Numbered from the stretch's first letter, positions 33,351 to 43,307 are shown. The stretch is 64,000 nt of DNA from UBA11986 sp963734955 (GCA_963734955.1 CAVTJO010000008.1:310001-374000); one strand, 5' to 3'. The notes: a model not told the origin generated them from the sequence alone. Translations and numbers: made by a program.

Positions 33351-35304
33351 ATTTCTGGCTCCTACGACTCTCCTTCTCTTGCTTTGTTCGCCATCGGGCA
33401 GAGCACAGACCGCTGGGGGATTCTCCACGTTTGAGAAGGAAGGTCGGTTTGTTCTGCCGTGCCGATCTCTATACGAGGGTCCTCAACCATTTGACGTGCT
33501 AAACTACAGGCTGGATGTTCGGCTGGCAATGGTTGATGATGGCTTACAGGGGAAGTCGACTATTACGATGCGTCTGAAGTCGGACGTCGATTCCCTTGTC
33601 CTTAACGAAGTTGGACTATCATTGGATACTGTTCTGGTTGATGGAGTTGCAAAAGCTGTCAGTATCGATACGACTGAACAGTTTTCCATTCACTTCAATG
33701 GAACACGATTCGCCGGTGATACTCTTCACATCGAAATCTGGTACAGGCAAACTCCCGGGTATCCCCGGCCAAACTCCCGACAAGGGTACTACTTCTTCCG
33801 CTCTGATTCGTCACTTCCGATTCCGGCAAACCTCGGATATACTTTTTCCGAACCGTCCGACGCACGCTTCTGGTTCCCTTGCTATGATGAGCCCTGGGAG
33901 AAGGCAACTGCCGAGATGAATATTACTGTTCCATCGGGGTATGTAGCTGCATCGAACGGACGGCTGACTGGAACAAACGACAATGGTGATGGTACGGTGA
34001 CCTGGCACTGGCGAGAGGATCATCAGATCGCCACGTATCTTATGTGCATCACAACTTCGAGGTTTGCGGTCTCCACCCTGCCATTTGTCAAGTCAACTGG
34101 TGACACTATTCCTCTCCAGTATTTCACGTGGCCCTCGGACTCTACAACAACGGCGACGTTTCTTCCAACAGTTCGACAAATGGTGTCGCTCTATTCAACC
34201 TTGTTTGGGGAGTATCCGTTCGATAAGTATGGCATGAGCTCGATCGTTCCCTTCGTCTATCTCGGGATGGAACACCAGACGATGACAACACTCAACAGGT
34301 ACGTTCAAACGGATCAGCGGGTGGTTTCACACGAGCTGGCACATCAGTGGTGGGGGGATAATGTCACGTGCGGGACATGGGCAGACGTGTGGCTGAATGA
34401 AGGCTTCGCAACATACTCTGAAGCACTGTGGCGTGAATCCACAGAAGGCTTTCCCGCGTTGAAGAGCTACATGCGGGATACGCTCGATGGGTTTGCATTC
34501 GGCTCATGGCAGGGAGCAGTCTACGATCCGGTGGGACAGGGATTCAACCTCTTTGATCAGGTCGTGTACAGCAAAGGTGCCTGGGTGTTGCATACGTTGC
34601 GAGGAGTCCTCGGTGACTCGTTGTTCTTCCGATCACTGAGTACCTATCGCCAACGATATGCCGGAAAGAGCGCTGTCACAACTGAGCTCGAGTCGGTGGT
34701 CGATTCAATCGCCGGTCAGGACATGAGCTGGTTCTTCAATCAATGGGTTTTTGGTCCAGGCTGGCCGAAGTATGCGTCGAGGTATCTGTGGACTCAGGAT
34801 ACGCTTTCGCTGACCATCTATCAACGACAGCCTGCATCGTGGCCAACGTACAGGATGCCGATGCAAATACGTGCGTACTACGGAGCGAGTGACACGACGT
34901 TCGCCGTTTGGGACAGCACAAGGACCCAGCCATTTCAATTGTTCCTGCGATCGATTCCCGACAGCGTTGTGCTGGACCCCGACGGGTGGATACTGAAACA
35001 GATTGTTTTGCCGGCAGATGTCGGAGAAGGTCAACACCCTTCCGCCTTTCAGCTTTCTCAAAATTACCCAAACCCATTTAATCCGGCGACGGCCATCCAC
35101 TATCAACTACCGACCCGTGATCTTGTGAGCTTGAAGGTGTTTGATTTGCTTGGGAAAGAAGTTGCCACGCTTGTCAATGAAGTGAAGCCGGCGGGAGAGT
35201 ACACCGTCCTATTCGATGCCTCGCGGTTTGCCTCGGGCGTCTATCTCTATCGATTGGCCTCCGGCGGTTCCGGACTGACCCGCAAGATGTTATTGATCCG
35301 ATGA
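33331..35304 (+). CDS. M1 family aminopeptidase with T9SS sorting domain
   Basis: The protein has 657 residues from ATG 33331, which overlaps the EamA gene by 20 bp and gives the signal peptide MQRWLHRFLAPTTLLLLLC. The zinc site is HELAHQWWGDN (His334, Glu335, His338) with the third ligand Glu357 in WLNEGFATY. The exopeptidase motif upstream is GMEHQ instead of GAMEN. Some bacterial M1 proteins share this form. The last 85 residues are a T9SS sorting domain (LSQNYPNPFNPATAI to LTRKMLLIR). It should be secreted or attached at the cell surface and take up peptides or process proteins outside the cell. Confidence 0.92.
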   Translation: MQRWLHRFLAPTTLLLLLCSPSGRAQTAGGFSTFEKEGRFVLPCRSLYEGPQPFDVLNYRLDVRLAMVDDGLQGKSTITMRLKSDVDSLVLNEVGLSLDTVLVDGVAKAVSIDTTEQFSIHFNGTRFAGDTLHIEIWYRQTPGYPRPNSRQGYYFFRSDSSLPIPANLGYTFSEPSDARFWFPCYDEPWEKATAEMNITVPSGYVAASNGRLTGTNDNGDGTVTWHWREDHQIATYLMCITTSRFAVSTLPFVKSTGDTIPLQYFTWPSDSTTTATFLPTVRQMVSLYSTLFGEYPFDKYGMSSIVPFVYLGMEHQTMTTLNRYVQTDQRVVSHELAHQWWGDNVTCGTWADVWLNEGFATYSEALWRESTEGFPALKSYMRDTLDGFAFGSWQGAVYDPVGQGFNLFDQVVYSKGAWVLHTLRGVLGDSLFFRSLSTYRQRYAGKSAVTTELESVVDSIAGQDMSWFFNQWVFGPGWPKYASRYLWTQDTLSLTIYQRQPASWPTYRMPMQIRAYYGASDTTFAVWDSTRTQPFQLFLRSIPDSVVLDPDGWILKQIVLPADVGEGQHPSAFQLSQNYPNPFNPATAIHYQLPTRDLVSLKVFDLLGKEVATLVNEVKPAGEYTVLFDASRFASGVYLYRLASGGSGLTRKMLLIR

Positions 35305-35337
35305 TCACCAACTGACACAGAAAAACGGTAGTATACA

Positions 35338-35742
35338 ATGTACAAACGACTCGCACATATTGGTATTGCTGTCAGAAGCCTCGAGAATTCATCATCTCTC
35401 TTTGCAAGGCTGTTGGGAGTGAAAGAGGGGCATACAGAGGAGGTGGCTGACCAGAAGGTAAAGGCGGCATTCTTCAAGATCGGTGAAGGAGGAATTGAGT
35501 TGCTTGAGCCGACAAGTCCTGAATCGATTATTGCAAAATTCATTGAGAAACGGGGAGAAGGAGTGCATCATCTTTCGTTTGAGGTGGACGATATCGAAAC
35601 GGAAATCTCCCGGCTGAAACAAGAGGGTTTTCAAATGATTGATGAGAGACCTCGAGTCGGCGCTGATGGATACACGATTGCTTTTGTGCATCCCAAATCC
35701 ACAAACGGTGTGCTGATAGAGATCAGCCAAAAGATGACATGA
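35338..35742 (+). CDS. mce: Methylmalonyl-CoA epimerase
   Basis: This 134-residue protein belongs to the vicinal oxygen chelate (glyoxalase) fold. It has paired metal-binding features in HIGIAVRSLENS at the start (His7), GVHHLSFEVDDIE in the middle, and the terminal NGVLIEISQ. It interconverts (R)- and (S)-methylmalonyl-CoA for propionate metabolism or for the succinate/propionate route. No mutase or carboxylase gene is in the window. The length is typical. Confidence 0.9.
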   Translation: MYKRLAHIGIAVRSLENSSSLFARLLGVKEGHTEEVADQKVKAAFFKIGEGGIELLEPTSPESIIAKFIEKRGEGVHHLSFEVDDIETEISRLKQEGFQMIDERPRVGADGYTIAFVHPKSTNGVLIEISQKMT

Positions 35743-35851
35743 ATCCGAAGTCAGCCCGAACAATTTTGCGGTCGTTGTGGCAGGAATCGAAGACACCTTA
35801 AGGTCAATGTACGGGAACTTCTCCCGCCCGAGCTGACGTTTTCACTTGCAC

Positions 35852-37735
35852 ATGTCCGACGAACATCAAAACATCACCATCAGGATCACCAGCGAAGACG
35901 TGACGGTTCAGGAGAAGCTGGAAAGCCTTCCGAATGGTCCCGGCGTCTACCAACACAAGGACGCTGAGGGGAAGGTTCTGTACGTTGGCAAGGCGAAGAA
36001 CCTCCGCAGCCGCGTGCGTCAGTACTTCCAGAAGTCCCGGACAGTTGACCCGCGTATTGACTCGATGCTTATGAAGGCGACCGACCTCGAAATCATCGTC
36101 ACGGACAATGAGGTCGAGGCCCTTATCCTTGAAGCAAATCTGATCAAGAAGCTCAAGCCCCGGTACAACGTCAACCTCAAGGATGACAAGAGCTATCCAT
36201 ATATTGTCATCACGAATGAACCCTTCCCACGCGTCTTTGTAACGCGCCACGTCCGAAAGGACGGGTCACGCTATTTTGGTCCGTATACTGATGTGAAGAA
36301 TGTACGGGCCGCCCTCAAGTCCATCCGGGACATTTTTCCCATCAGAAGCTGTAATTACTTCATCGATGATAACGTGATCAAGAAGCGGAAGATCAAAGTG
36401 TGCCTCGATTACCACATCAAGAAATGCGAGGGACCGTGCGAAGGGCTTGTGTCACAGGTGCAGTATGGAGGAATGATTGACCAGGTCGCTGAATTGCTCC
36501 GTGGAAAGACGGAATCTCTCATCCGAACAATGCAGCAGGAGATGGAGTCCGCGGCCGCGGCAACGCGCTTTGAAGAGGCAGCCACACTGCGCGACCGCAT
36601 CAAGGGATTGCAGGCATACAGCGAGCGGCAAAAGGCCGTCGATCTCGACCCGCTCGATCGGGACATCGTTGCATTTGCCACGGAGGGGGACGATGCGTGC
36701 GGTGTGATCTTCAAAATCCGTGACGGCAAGATGATTGGCCGTCAACATTATTACATGACCAACGTTGATCAAAAGCCGGAGACGGAGATACTCGAAACGC
36801 TTCTGCAGCAGTATTATCTGGAGGCAGACTTCATCCCCAAGGAGGTTTTGCTTTCGTCTCCGGTCGAAGATCTCGAGGCAATCCAGGAATGGCTGACAAA
36901 GAAGAGGGGCGAGGCTGTTCGTGTCGCACATCCGCTCGAAGGTGAGGAGGCAAAGCTTGTCAGGTTGTCAACGAGCAACGCGCGGTTTCTGCTCGACGAG
37001 CTCAAGCTGCAGAAAATGAAACGGGCTGACTACGTCCCGCACGCCGTGAAGTCGCTGCAACGGGATCTGCGCCTGGGCACGCTTCCACGAAGGATCGAAT
37101 GTTTCGACAACTCGAACATCCAGGGGTCTGATCCTGTTGCGTCCATGGTGGTATTCGTCGATGGGAAACCGAAGAAGAGTGAGTACCGCAAATTCAAGAT
37201 CCGGTCGGTCGAAGGGCCGGATGATTTTGCGAGCATGAGGGAGGTGGTCCAGCGGCGTTACAAGAGGCTGCTCGACGAACAGGGAGAATTGCCCGACCTT
37301 GTGATGGTGGATGGCGGGAAGGGACAGCTTTCAACTGCTGTTGAAGTGTTCAGTTCGCTCGGTATTTCCGAGGTACCTGTCATCGGATTGGCGAAGCGTT
37401 TGGAGGAAGTGTTCCTCCCGGGCAGGAGCGAGCCTGAGCTTATCCCGAAAACATCAAGCGGCCTCAGACTCCTTCAGCAGGTGCGGGATGAAGCCCACAG
37501 GTTTGCGATAACGTTTCATCGGTCGCTCCGGGCAAAACGCACGCTCCAGACGGAGTTGGACCTGATCGAGGGAATCGGAAAGAAACGCGCGACGGAATTG
37601 CTGGAGGCCTTCGGTTCCGTTCAGGGGGTGAAGTTCGCGACACCCGAACAACTGGCTGAAATCGTGGGGGAAAAGGCAGCCGGCAGGATTAGAGAGTACT
37701 TTGCACCACCGGATGATGAGGTCGGCTCCCTGTGA
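35852..37735 (+). CDS. uvrC: Excinuclease ABC subunit C
   Basis: The protein has 627 residues from ATG 35852 (MSDEHQN). The N-terminal GIY-YIG nuclease reads GPGVYQHKDAEGKVLYVGKAKNLRSR. The UVR motif (RFEEAATLRDRIKGLQAYSERQ) binds UvrB. The RNase H-like endonuclease domain contains ECFDNSNIQGSDPVASMVVF and PDLVMVDGGKGQL. Two helix-hairpin-helix motifs (LIEGIGKKRATELLEAFG and the following one) bind DNA at the C-terminus. It makes both incisions in nucleotide excision repair. All domains are complete. Confidence 0.97.
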   Translation: MSDEHQNITIRITSEDVTVQEKLESLPNGPGVYQHKDAEGKVLYVGKAKNLRSRVRQYFQKSRTVDPRIDSMLMKATDLEIIVTDNEVEALILEANLIKKLKPRYNVNLKDDKSYPYIVITNEPFPRVFVTRHVRKDGSRYFGPYTDVKNVRAALKSIRDIFPIRSCNYFIDDNVIKKRKIKVCLDYHIKKCEGPCEGLVSQVQYGGMIDQVAELLRGKTESLIRTMQQEMESAAAATRFEEAATLRDRIKGLQAYSERQKAVDLDPLDRDIVAFATEGDDACGVIFKIRDGKMIGRQHYYMTNVDQKPETEILETLLQQYYLEADFIPKEVLLSSPVEDLEAIQEWLTKKRGEAVRVAHPLEGEEAKLVRLSTSNARFLLDELKLQKMKRADYVPHAVKSLQRDLRLGTLPRRIECFDNSNIQGSDPVASMVVFVDGKPKKSEYRKFKIRSVEGPDDFASMREVVQRRYKRLLDEQGELPDLVMVDGGKGQLSTAVEVFSSLGISEVPVIGLAKRLEEVFLPGRSEPELIPKTSSGLRLLQQVRDEAHRFAITFHRSLRAKRTLQTELDLIEGIGKKRATELLEAFGSVQGVKFATPEQLAEIVGEKAAGRIREYFAPPDDEVGSL

Positions 37736-37771
37736 GCCGTGCAGGTTGGTTCATTTGACGGACCGCGCGTA

Positions 37772-37936
37772 TCAACGCCTGGGCGGGGCAGGCACGGCGA
37801 AGGATTCCTGTACCGCCATTGCCATCTCAATGATGTTGGAGTACTTTTTCCCCTTGATGATTTTCCAAACGAGATCCTTGTTGAGGTTGAGCTTCTCAGC
37901 AAGCTTTTTTGCGTCGTCCAATGTTGCTTCCTTCAC
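37772..37936 (-). CDS. Small hypothetical protein of 54 residues
   Basis: A GTG at 37936 has AAGGAG eight bases upstream (complement of 37945-37950) and opens a frame encoding KEATLDDAKKLAEKLNLNK and then WKIIKGKKYSNIIEMAMAV. It is helical, amphipathic and lysine-rich and looks like a small DNA-, RNA- or protein-binding protein. A longer frame to 38131 runs into the neighbouring gene and lacks a ribosome site. I know no family for it. Confidence 0.5.
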   Translation of the reverse strand: MKEATLDDAKKLAEKLNLNKDLVWKIIKGKKYSNIIEMAMAVQESFAVPAPPRR

Positions 37937-38088
37937 CGTTACGTCTCCTTCATCAAGAGGCAATTGAGATTGGGAACGACGAATCATTGCCCAATCTACA
38001 CACGACCATCGCGTGAACTCATGCGACAGAACATACCGGTGCGTATCTTCTCGCCATGTTACATGCTCTGTCGCAGCGGTTGAGGAAC

Positions 38089-38448
38089 TTACCTCGGAGT
38101 TCCCTGGATGCCGAAGTTTGTATTGAGCCACTCTGGCTGACCCTTTTCCTGTTTGAACAAGGCAACTGTGACCGACTTATCCCTGTTGGTGACGCGGAGA
38201 TACCCGTCCTCGGATGACACGAGGTGGTTTGGGAAATGCACCTTCAGGTCGGCCATCGCGGTGTTGACGTCGGGGTAGTAATACTTTTCCAGTCTCTTTC
38301 GCGCTTCGTCTGCCAAGAGTCCAGCCGACTTGACCTGGATAATTCTCATAGTGGTTAGTGGTTGAGTGTGAGAAGCACAGGGAGTGCTAAGGAGTACGAC
38401 TCCAAGAAACACGATCTGGGATTCTTTGCTGTGTTCAAGGTAACACAT
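38089..38448 (-). CDS. Exported hypothetical protein of about 119 residues
   Basis: From ATG 38448 the protein has an N-terminal hydrophobic segment (IVFLGVVLLSTPCASHTQ) compatible with a signal peptide. A charged domain follows, with LLADEARKRLEKYYYPDVNTA and HLVSSEDGYLRVTNRDKSVTV. The start is uncertain: a GTG at 38451 and a later ATG at about 38346 (MRIIQVKSAG) are alternatives, and the latter would make it cytoplasmic. I do not recognise the family. It lies between uvrC and the DUF2723 gene on the opposite strand. Confidence 0.5.
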   Translation of the reverse strand: MCYLEHSKESQIVFLGVVLLSTPCASHTQPLTTMRIIQVKSAGLLADEARKRLEKYYYPDVNTAMADLKVHFPNHLVSSEDGYLRVTNRDKSVTVALFKQEKGQPEWLNTNFGIQGTPR

Positions 38449-38631
38449 CACGACCGGAGGCGTTTTACCCGTTTTCCGTTCACAGTGCCTTGGGAGCCCC
38501 TCCGTACAGCGTTTTTCTTGAATTGATTCTTTATGCCGGCCTTGTTATTTTGATTGTGGTTTAGGATGCTGGGTTCCTTTTGACACAGCCTTTTTCTCCA
38601 CTACATCCGGTAGTCTGGTGAAAGAGGCATT

Positions 38632-38643
38632 TTCGTATACGAA
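38632..38643. promoter_or_regulatory. Perfect 12-bp palindrome upstream of the DUF2723 gene
   Basis: TTCGTATACGAA at 38632-38643 is its own complement and lies 38 bp before the ATG. It could be an operator, but a 12-bp palindrome can also occur by chance. Confidence 0.3.
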
Positions 38644-38681
38644 GAGTTCCGTCCATATCCCATCAATAAGAATGCAACGCA

Positions 38682-41582
38682 ATGAATAATCGGCTTGGTC
38701 ATCGTCTGATCGCGGCAGTAGTTTTTTCTGTTTCGCTTGTGCAGTTCCTGGTTACCGCCCAACCATCACTCTCGTTCTGGGATCCCGGCGAGCTATCTGC
38801 GGCGGCGTATATGCTGCAGGTCCCGCATCCTCCGGGCGGACCACTATTCCTGATCCTCGGGAGGCTGTTCTATCTGCTGCCAATACCGGGAGACCCGGGG
38901 TTCAGGATGAATTGCGTTTCGGTTCTGTCGAGTGCGGTGTCAGTGCTCCTTTTCTATCTTATCGCCGTCAAGATTATCCGGAGCTACGTGCGACGTGAGC
39001 CTGCAGGGATGCTTGAGGTGCTCGGCACGTACGGTGTCGCGGCAATCGGCGCATTGACATTCTCATTCTCGGACACGTTCTGGTTCAATGGAGTGGAGTC
39101 GAACTACTTCGCTGCCAGCACACTGCTCTTCTCGCTCATGGTCTGGCTGATGATGATCTGGAACGAGAAGGCCGATGAGCCCGGCAGCGACAGGTTTCTG
39201 TTGCTCATTGCCTATCTTGCCGGCCTGTCGGGGGGAGTGCATCTGATGAGTGTCCTTACCATTGCGGCGGTTGGCTACGTCGTGATATTTCGGCGATACA
39301 TTGACGACGATGAATTTGCCAGGAGATCGGGATACGTTTTGCTTGCACACATTGCGTTATTGTTGATAGCTGCCGTAGTCATTTGGAGCAATCAAACATC
39401 GGCGCAGCCTCCATCTCCTGAAGATACACAGGCCTTTGATCGACGGTTCGTTATCATTATGGCCGTGTTGAGTCTGCTGTTCATCGGGTTCTTCAGGAAA
39501 AAGGTGATTAACAGAAATTCAATCTATCTGGCCCTTCTCGTTGGTGGTGTGGCGTTGGTGTGCGTCTATCCCGGTGTCATCAAACTGATTCCGGGCCTTC
39601 TGTTGAGAATCGCCGGCAACGATGACGTGACAGGTCTGACGGTTCTGGCGGTTCTCATGAGTGTGGGTGGAGTCGCGGCGTACTGGGCTACACGGAACCA
39701 CAGGCGGATCCTCCAATTGTCGATTCTCTCATTAATGCTCGCGATCCTTGGTGTTACCACGTACACCATGATCGTCATCAGAGCGCATGCCTCACCGCCG
39801 ATGAACGAGAACAATCCCCGGAACTTCTCGCAACTGGTCTCATACCTCAACAGAGAGCAATACGGTGATTTCCCGATGTTCAAGCGACGGTGGGATTCAC
39901 AACCCGAGAAGCAAACAACGTTCACCCAGTACTCCAGCGACCTTGACTTCTTCTGGAGATACCAGATGGACCACATGTTCAACAGATATGTGTTCTGGAA
40001 CTTTATCGGTCGGGAATCATCCGACCAGGATGCGGGGGTGACCTGGAAGGGGCTCTTTGGTATTCCGTTCTTTGTTGGCTTGTTCGGATTGTATTTCCAT
40101 TTCCGGAAGGATTGGAAAATGGCATCCGTGTTCTTGCTCCTCTTTGTATTCATGGGATATCTGATCGCGTTCTATCAGAATCAGCAGGAGCCTCAGCCGC
40201 GAGATCGTGAGTACTTCTACCCCGGAGCGTACTTTGTCTTCGCTCTCTGGGTTACGATGGGGATCAAGGGGATTATCGAGTTGATTCAAGAGCATTTGAC
40301 AGCGACGCAGGCACGATCGGCGACCATTGGTGTGCTTTCCTGCGCTACGATCCTTATTCCGGGTCGAATGCTGCAGGTCAACTATTTCACCCACGATAGA
40401 TCAAAGAACTGGGTTCCGTGGGACTATTCCTACAATATTCTCCAAACCTGTGAGAGGAATGCGGTCATCTTCACAAATGGTGATAATGATACCTTTCCAC
40501 TCTGGTTCCTGCAGGATGTGGAGGGGATCAGGCGTGACGTACGGGTTGTGTGCCTGAGTCTTGCGAACACGCCGTGGTATGTATTGCAGATGAAAAGCAA
40601 GCCGTATTTTCCGGAGGCCCAGGCTGTAGCGATGAGTCTCCCCGATTCGCGTATTCAGCAGCTTTCGGTTGTTGCATGGGAACCTAGAAAGGACGCTATC
40701 CCTGTATCCCCCGAGGTGTTCCGCAGCTTTGGAGTTACGGATACGTCGGTGATCAATCGGGGTCAGATTGATTTCACAATGAACAACACACTTCAATTCG
40801 GCGATACCAAGGCCGTACGTATGCAAGACATCGTGGTTCGCGACATCATCATGTCCAACCAGTGGAAACGACCGATCTATTTCGCCGTGACTTGTTCCCC
40901 GGACAGCAAGATCGGTCTTGATGATTACCTGTGGTTTGAAGGTCTGGCCTGGCGGTTCGAGCCAAAGAAAATCAGCCAGCAAGATCAGGGGATCAATCTC
41001 GATCACCTCGAGGCCAACCTGTTCAACGAGCCACAAGGGTTCTCAAGGACTCCTCAGCGCGGGTACAAGTGGCGCGGTCTTGCAGACCCCTCCGTGTTCT
41101 TTGACGAGAATACCACACGTCTCACGATCAACTACAGGTCGGCGTTCATCAATTTTGCATTGTACGAGAGCAACGTTGCTCAGGATACTGCAAAGGGGAT
41201 TGCGGCCCTTGATCGCATGGAAAAGATCATGCCCCGCTCGAAGATCCCGATGGGGTGGGAGCTGGAATCATTCGTGGCCTCCATCTTCTTCCGCCTCCAT
41301 CAATTGGACAAGTTTAACCAGCTTGCCGATGAGATTGAGCCGGTATGCAGGAAGTTGATCGAGAGTGGCCAGGTGAACATGAATTCATACAATAATCCGT
41401 ACCGGGCACTGCTTGACATCTACGACTATAGGAAGGAATATGGAAAAACGCTCGAATTGTTGACTCACCTCTCCACATTGTACCCCAATGATCCAGGCAT
41501 CAGACAGCGGATGACCGAAATCCAGAACCAGCTTGCTGTGCAAACAGGAACGGGAGATACCGCACCAAAGAAAACGCAATAG
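38682..41582 (+). CDS. DUF2723 multi-span membrane protein (protein O-mannosyltransferase-like)
   Basis: This 966-residue protein has an N-terminal membrane half with about 11 or more helices. It includes the DUF2723 signature LSFWDPGELSAAAYMLQVPHPPGGP, in which the WDPGE and HPPG segments resemble acceptor- and lipid-sugar-binding motifs of GT39/PMT-type glycosyltransferases. A large soluble part follows (about 560-960), with tetratricopeptide-like helices near the end (LYPNDPGIRQRM). It probably transfers sugar from a lipid carrier to secreted proteins or lipids. Such activity would fit a group that glycosylates exported proteins. The exact reaction is not shown for this family member. Confidence 0.85.
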   Translation: MNNRLGHRLIAAVVFSVSLVQFLVTAQPSLSFWDPGELSAAAYMLQVPHPPGGPLFLILGRLFYLLPIPGDPGFRMNCVSVLSSAVSVLLFYLIAVKIIRSYVRREPAGMLEVLGTYGVAAIGALTFSFSDTFWFNGVESNYFAASTLLFSLMVWLMMIWNEKADEPGSDRFLLLIAYLAGLSGGVHLMSVLTIAAVGYVVIFRRYIDDDEFARRSGYVLLAHIALLLIAAVVIWSNQTSAQPPSPEDTQAFDRRFVIIMAVLSLLFIGFFRKKVINRNSIYLALLVGGVALVCVYPGVIKLIPGLLLRIAGNDDVTGLTVLAVLMSVGGVAAYWATRNHRRILQLSILSLMLAILGVTTYTMIVIRAHASPPMNENNPRNFSQLVSYLNREQYGDFPMFKRRWDSQPEKQTTFTQYSSDLDFFWRYQMDHMFNRYVFWNFIGRESSDQDAGVTWKGLFGIPFFVGLFGLYFHFRKDWKMASVFLLLFVFMGYLIAFYQNQQEPQPRDREYFYPGAYFVFALWVTMGIKGIIELIQEHLTATQARSATIGVLSCATILIPGRMLQVNYFTHDRSKNWVPWDYSYNILQTCERNAVIFTNGDNDTFPLWFLQDVEGIRRDVRVVCLSLANTPWYVLQMKSKPYFPEAQAVAMSLPDSRIQQLSVVAWEPRKDAIPVSPEVFRSFGVTDTSVINRGQIDFTMNNTLQFGDTKAVRMQDIVVRDIIMSNQWKRPIYFAVTCSPDSKIGLDDYLWFEGLAWRFEPKKISQQDQGINLDHLEANLFNEPQGFSRTPQRGYKWRGLADPSVFFDENTTRLTINYRSAFINFALYESNVAQDTAKGIAALDRMEKIMPRSKIPMGWELESFVASIFFRLHQLDKFNQLADEIEPVCRKLIESGQVNMNSYNNPYRALLDIYDYRKEYGKTLELLTHLSTLYPNDPGIRQRMTEIQNQLAVQTGTGDTAPKKTQ

Positions 41583-41640
41583 TCTCACAAACGCCCGAGA
41601 AGCTGTTTGGATTTCCTGAACGACCTCCTTTGGTTGAGAG

Positions 41641-42576
41641 ATGACAAGAGAGACTGTCGATCGATCATCGCTAAAACGGTTTGCATGGCTGTCGATTGCC
41701 GCGGCAATTATCACCATGGGTCTGAAGACCGCGTCGTATCTTTTGACTGGCTCGGTGGGCCTTCTCTCCGATGCAATTGAATCCCTGGTAAACCTTGCGG
41801 GTGCGCTGATGGCCCTGGCGATGCTGACGGTTGCAGCCCGACCCGCGGATGAAGAGCATGCCTACGGGCACTCGAAGGCGGAGTACTTCTCCAGCGGTGT
41901 GGAAGGGACGTTGATTCTCATTGCTGCGATAAGTATCGCTGTTGCGGCGGGCCAACGACTGATGACACCGAGACCTCTTGAACAGATTGGACTTGGGTTG
42001 GGGACCTCTCTCGTTGCCTCTCTCGTCAACCTCGGCGTTGCGATTGTGCTTTTGCGTGCGGCGCAGAAACACAGCTCTGTGACTCTCGATGCAAACGCGC
42101 GTCATTTGATGGCAGATGTTTGGACCTCGGCCGGGGTGGTTGTTGGCGTCGGTGCAGTTGTTTTGACGGGCTGGGATCGACTGGATCCAATCGTTGCACT
42201 CCTTGTGGCCGGCAATATTATCCGGACCGGTGTTCGCATTGTTCGCACCTCGGTGTTTGGCCTCATGGACACGGCCCTGCCGGTCGATGAACAAAACCTG
42301 GTACGAGACATCCTGGATGGTTACGTCCCGACAGGAATTCAGTATCACGCTTTCCGTACGCGGCAATCGGGTGCACGAAGATTTGTGTCAGTACACGTGT
42401 TAGTACCCGGTGGGTGGAGTGTCCATCAGGGTCATCAACTCCTCGAGCGCATTGAAGCAGACATTCGCAAAGCCCTTTCGGGTGTCACCGTCTTTACTCA
42501 CCTTGAATCGTTGGACGACCCCTCTTCCTGGGAGGATGTTGCATTGGATCGTGTCGAGAGGGGGAGAAGAAGTTAG
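41641..42576 (+). CDS. Cation diffusion facilitator family transporter
   Basis: The 311-residue protein has six membrane helices and metal-site motifs in helices II and V: SVGLLSDAIESLVNLAGAL with Asp, and DANARHLMADVWTSAG with a His and Asp (HxxxD). The signature HAYGHSKAEYFSSGVEG is intact. The C-terminal domain (from about 212) is the usual ferredoxin-like dimerisation region. It would export Zn2+, Fe2+, Co2+ or a related divalent ion in exchange for protons. The substrate cannot be chosen from these motifs. Confidence 0.93.
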   Translation: MTRETVDRSSLKRFAWLSIAAAIITMGLKTASYLLTGSVGLLSDAIESLVNLAGALMALAMLTVAARPADEEHAYGHSKAEYFSSGVEGTLILIAAISIAVAAGQRLMTPRPLEQIGLGLGTSLVASLVNLGVAIVLLRAAQKHSSVTLDANARHLMADVWTSAGVVVGVGAVVLTGWDRLDPIVALLVAGNIIRTGVRIVRTSVFGLMDTALPVDEQNLVRDILDGYVPTGIQYHAFRTRQSGARRFVSVHVLVPGGWSVHQGHQLLERIEADIRKALSGVTVFTHLESLDDPSSWEDVALDRVERGRRS

Positions 42577-42589
42577 GAGACTTCGGGCG

Positions 42590-43063
42590 ATGAACCAATG
42601 CTGCCATCCGTGCAGTTCGGAATGCCCTCCATCTTCCCCGTCCTGCGAACATATCAATCTGACTTGTGAAGTAGTTTCGACCGCAGAAGTGCGCGCCCAG
42701 ACAAACCACTGCTTCCAATATCCACCGTCTTCTCTTGGATGTTTTCACCAATCAGGCGGGATCAACAACGATATCATTGCCGTGTTTGATGACAATGCTC
42801 ACCATGCCATACGACGACTGCTGGTTGCCGTCAACGTTTGATCACGACGCACAGTATTTTAGAATCTACTCTGGCAGGCACAATGGGAGATGGAGCAACA
42901 TCTGCACGTCATGCCATCCAACGAGCGGACAGTTTCAGGTGTTCACGTGCACCACGAGTTGCCATCCGCAGGCAAGTACGAACGCGGAGCACCAGGGTCG
43001 GTCCGCCTATAGTTATTCAAGTCCCGCATGCTGCAGTTGTCACAGGATGTCTGATGGACCTTC
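42590..43063 (+). pseudogene. Decayed multiheme cytochrome c3-like gene
   Basis: No single frame spans this region, but pieces of one multihaem protein appear in different frames. One frame gives a cysteine-rich stretch ending in QTNHCFQYPPSSLGCFHQSG. Another gives YDDCWLPSTFDHDAQYFRI, then ICTSCHPTSGQFQVFTC, and finally SSPACCSCH. The FDHDAQYF...H.G.W..CT.CH pattern is typical of the CXXCH repeat proteins of this group. Expected haem motifs are shortened (CFH where a CxxCH is expected) or lengthened (CTTSCH), and frames break at least once. It is therefore a real wreck, not one sequencing error. tRNA-Val follows about 150 bp downstream. Confidence 0.7.
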
Positions 43064-43210
43064 TCTGATCTCAGGAGCGGTCAGGGAGTTGATAGCAGTG
43101 CTCCGGGAAGAAGTTCAAGAAATTGCCCTTGCCTTCGCCTCAAAAGTATTGTATCTTTACGTCGCGGTGGTAAGAGAGCTCTGGCGGAGGCTCGAAGACC
43201 CGGTTTCTCA

Positions 43211-43285
43211 GGACGCTTAGCTCAGTTGGTTCAGAGCGTACGCCTCACACGCGTAAGGTCGCTGGTTCGACCCCAGCAGCGTCCA
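43211..43285 (+). tRNA. tRNA-Val (anticodon CAC)
   Basis: The acceptor arms GGACGCT (43211-43217) and AGCGTCC (43278-43284) pair perfectly, with discriminator A at 43285. The D stem is GCTC/GAGC, the anticodon stem is TACGC/GCGTA around the loop CTCACAC, and the T arm is GCTGG-TTCGACC-CCAGC. The anticodon CAC reads GUG codons. CCA is not encoded. The PyrR-binding hairpin starts 22 bp downstream. Confidence 0.95.
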
Positions 43286-43307
43286 CTGTGCATAATCGAT
43301 TCATTCA

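Noticed and set aside
37940..38131. Longer form of the small minus-strand gene (to 38131)
   Set aside because: The added part overlaps the next gene and lacks a ribosome site, while the GTG at 37936 has AAGGAG at good distance.
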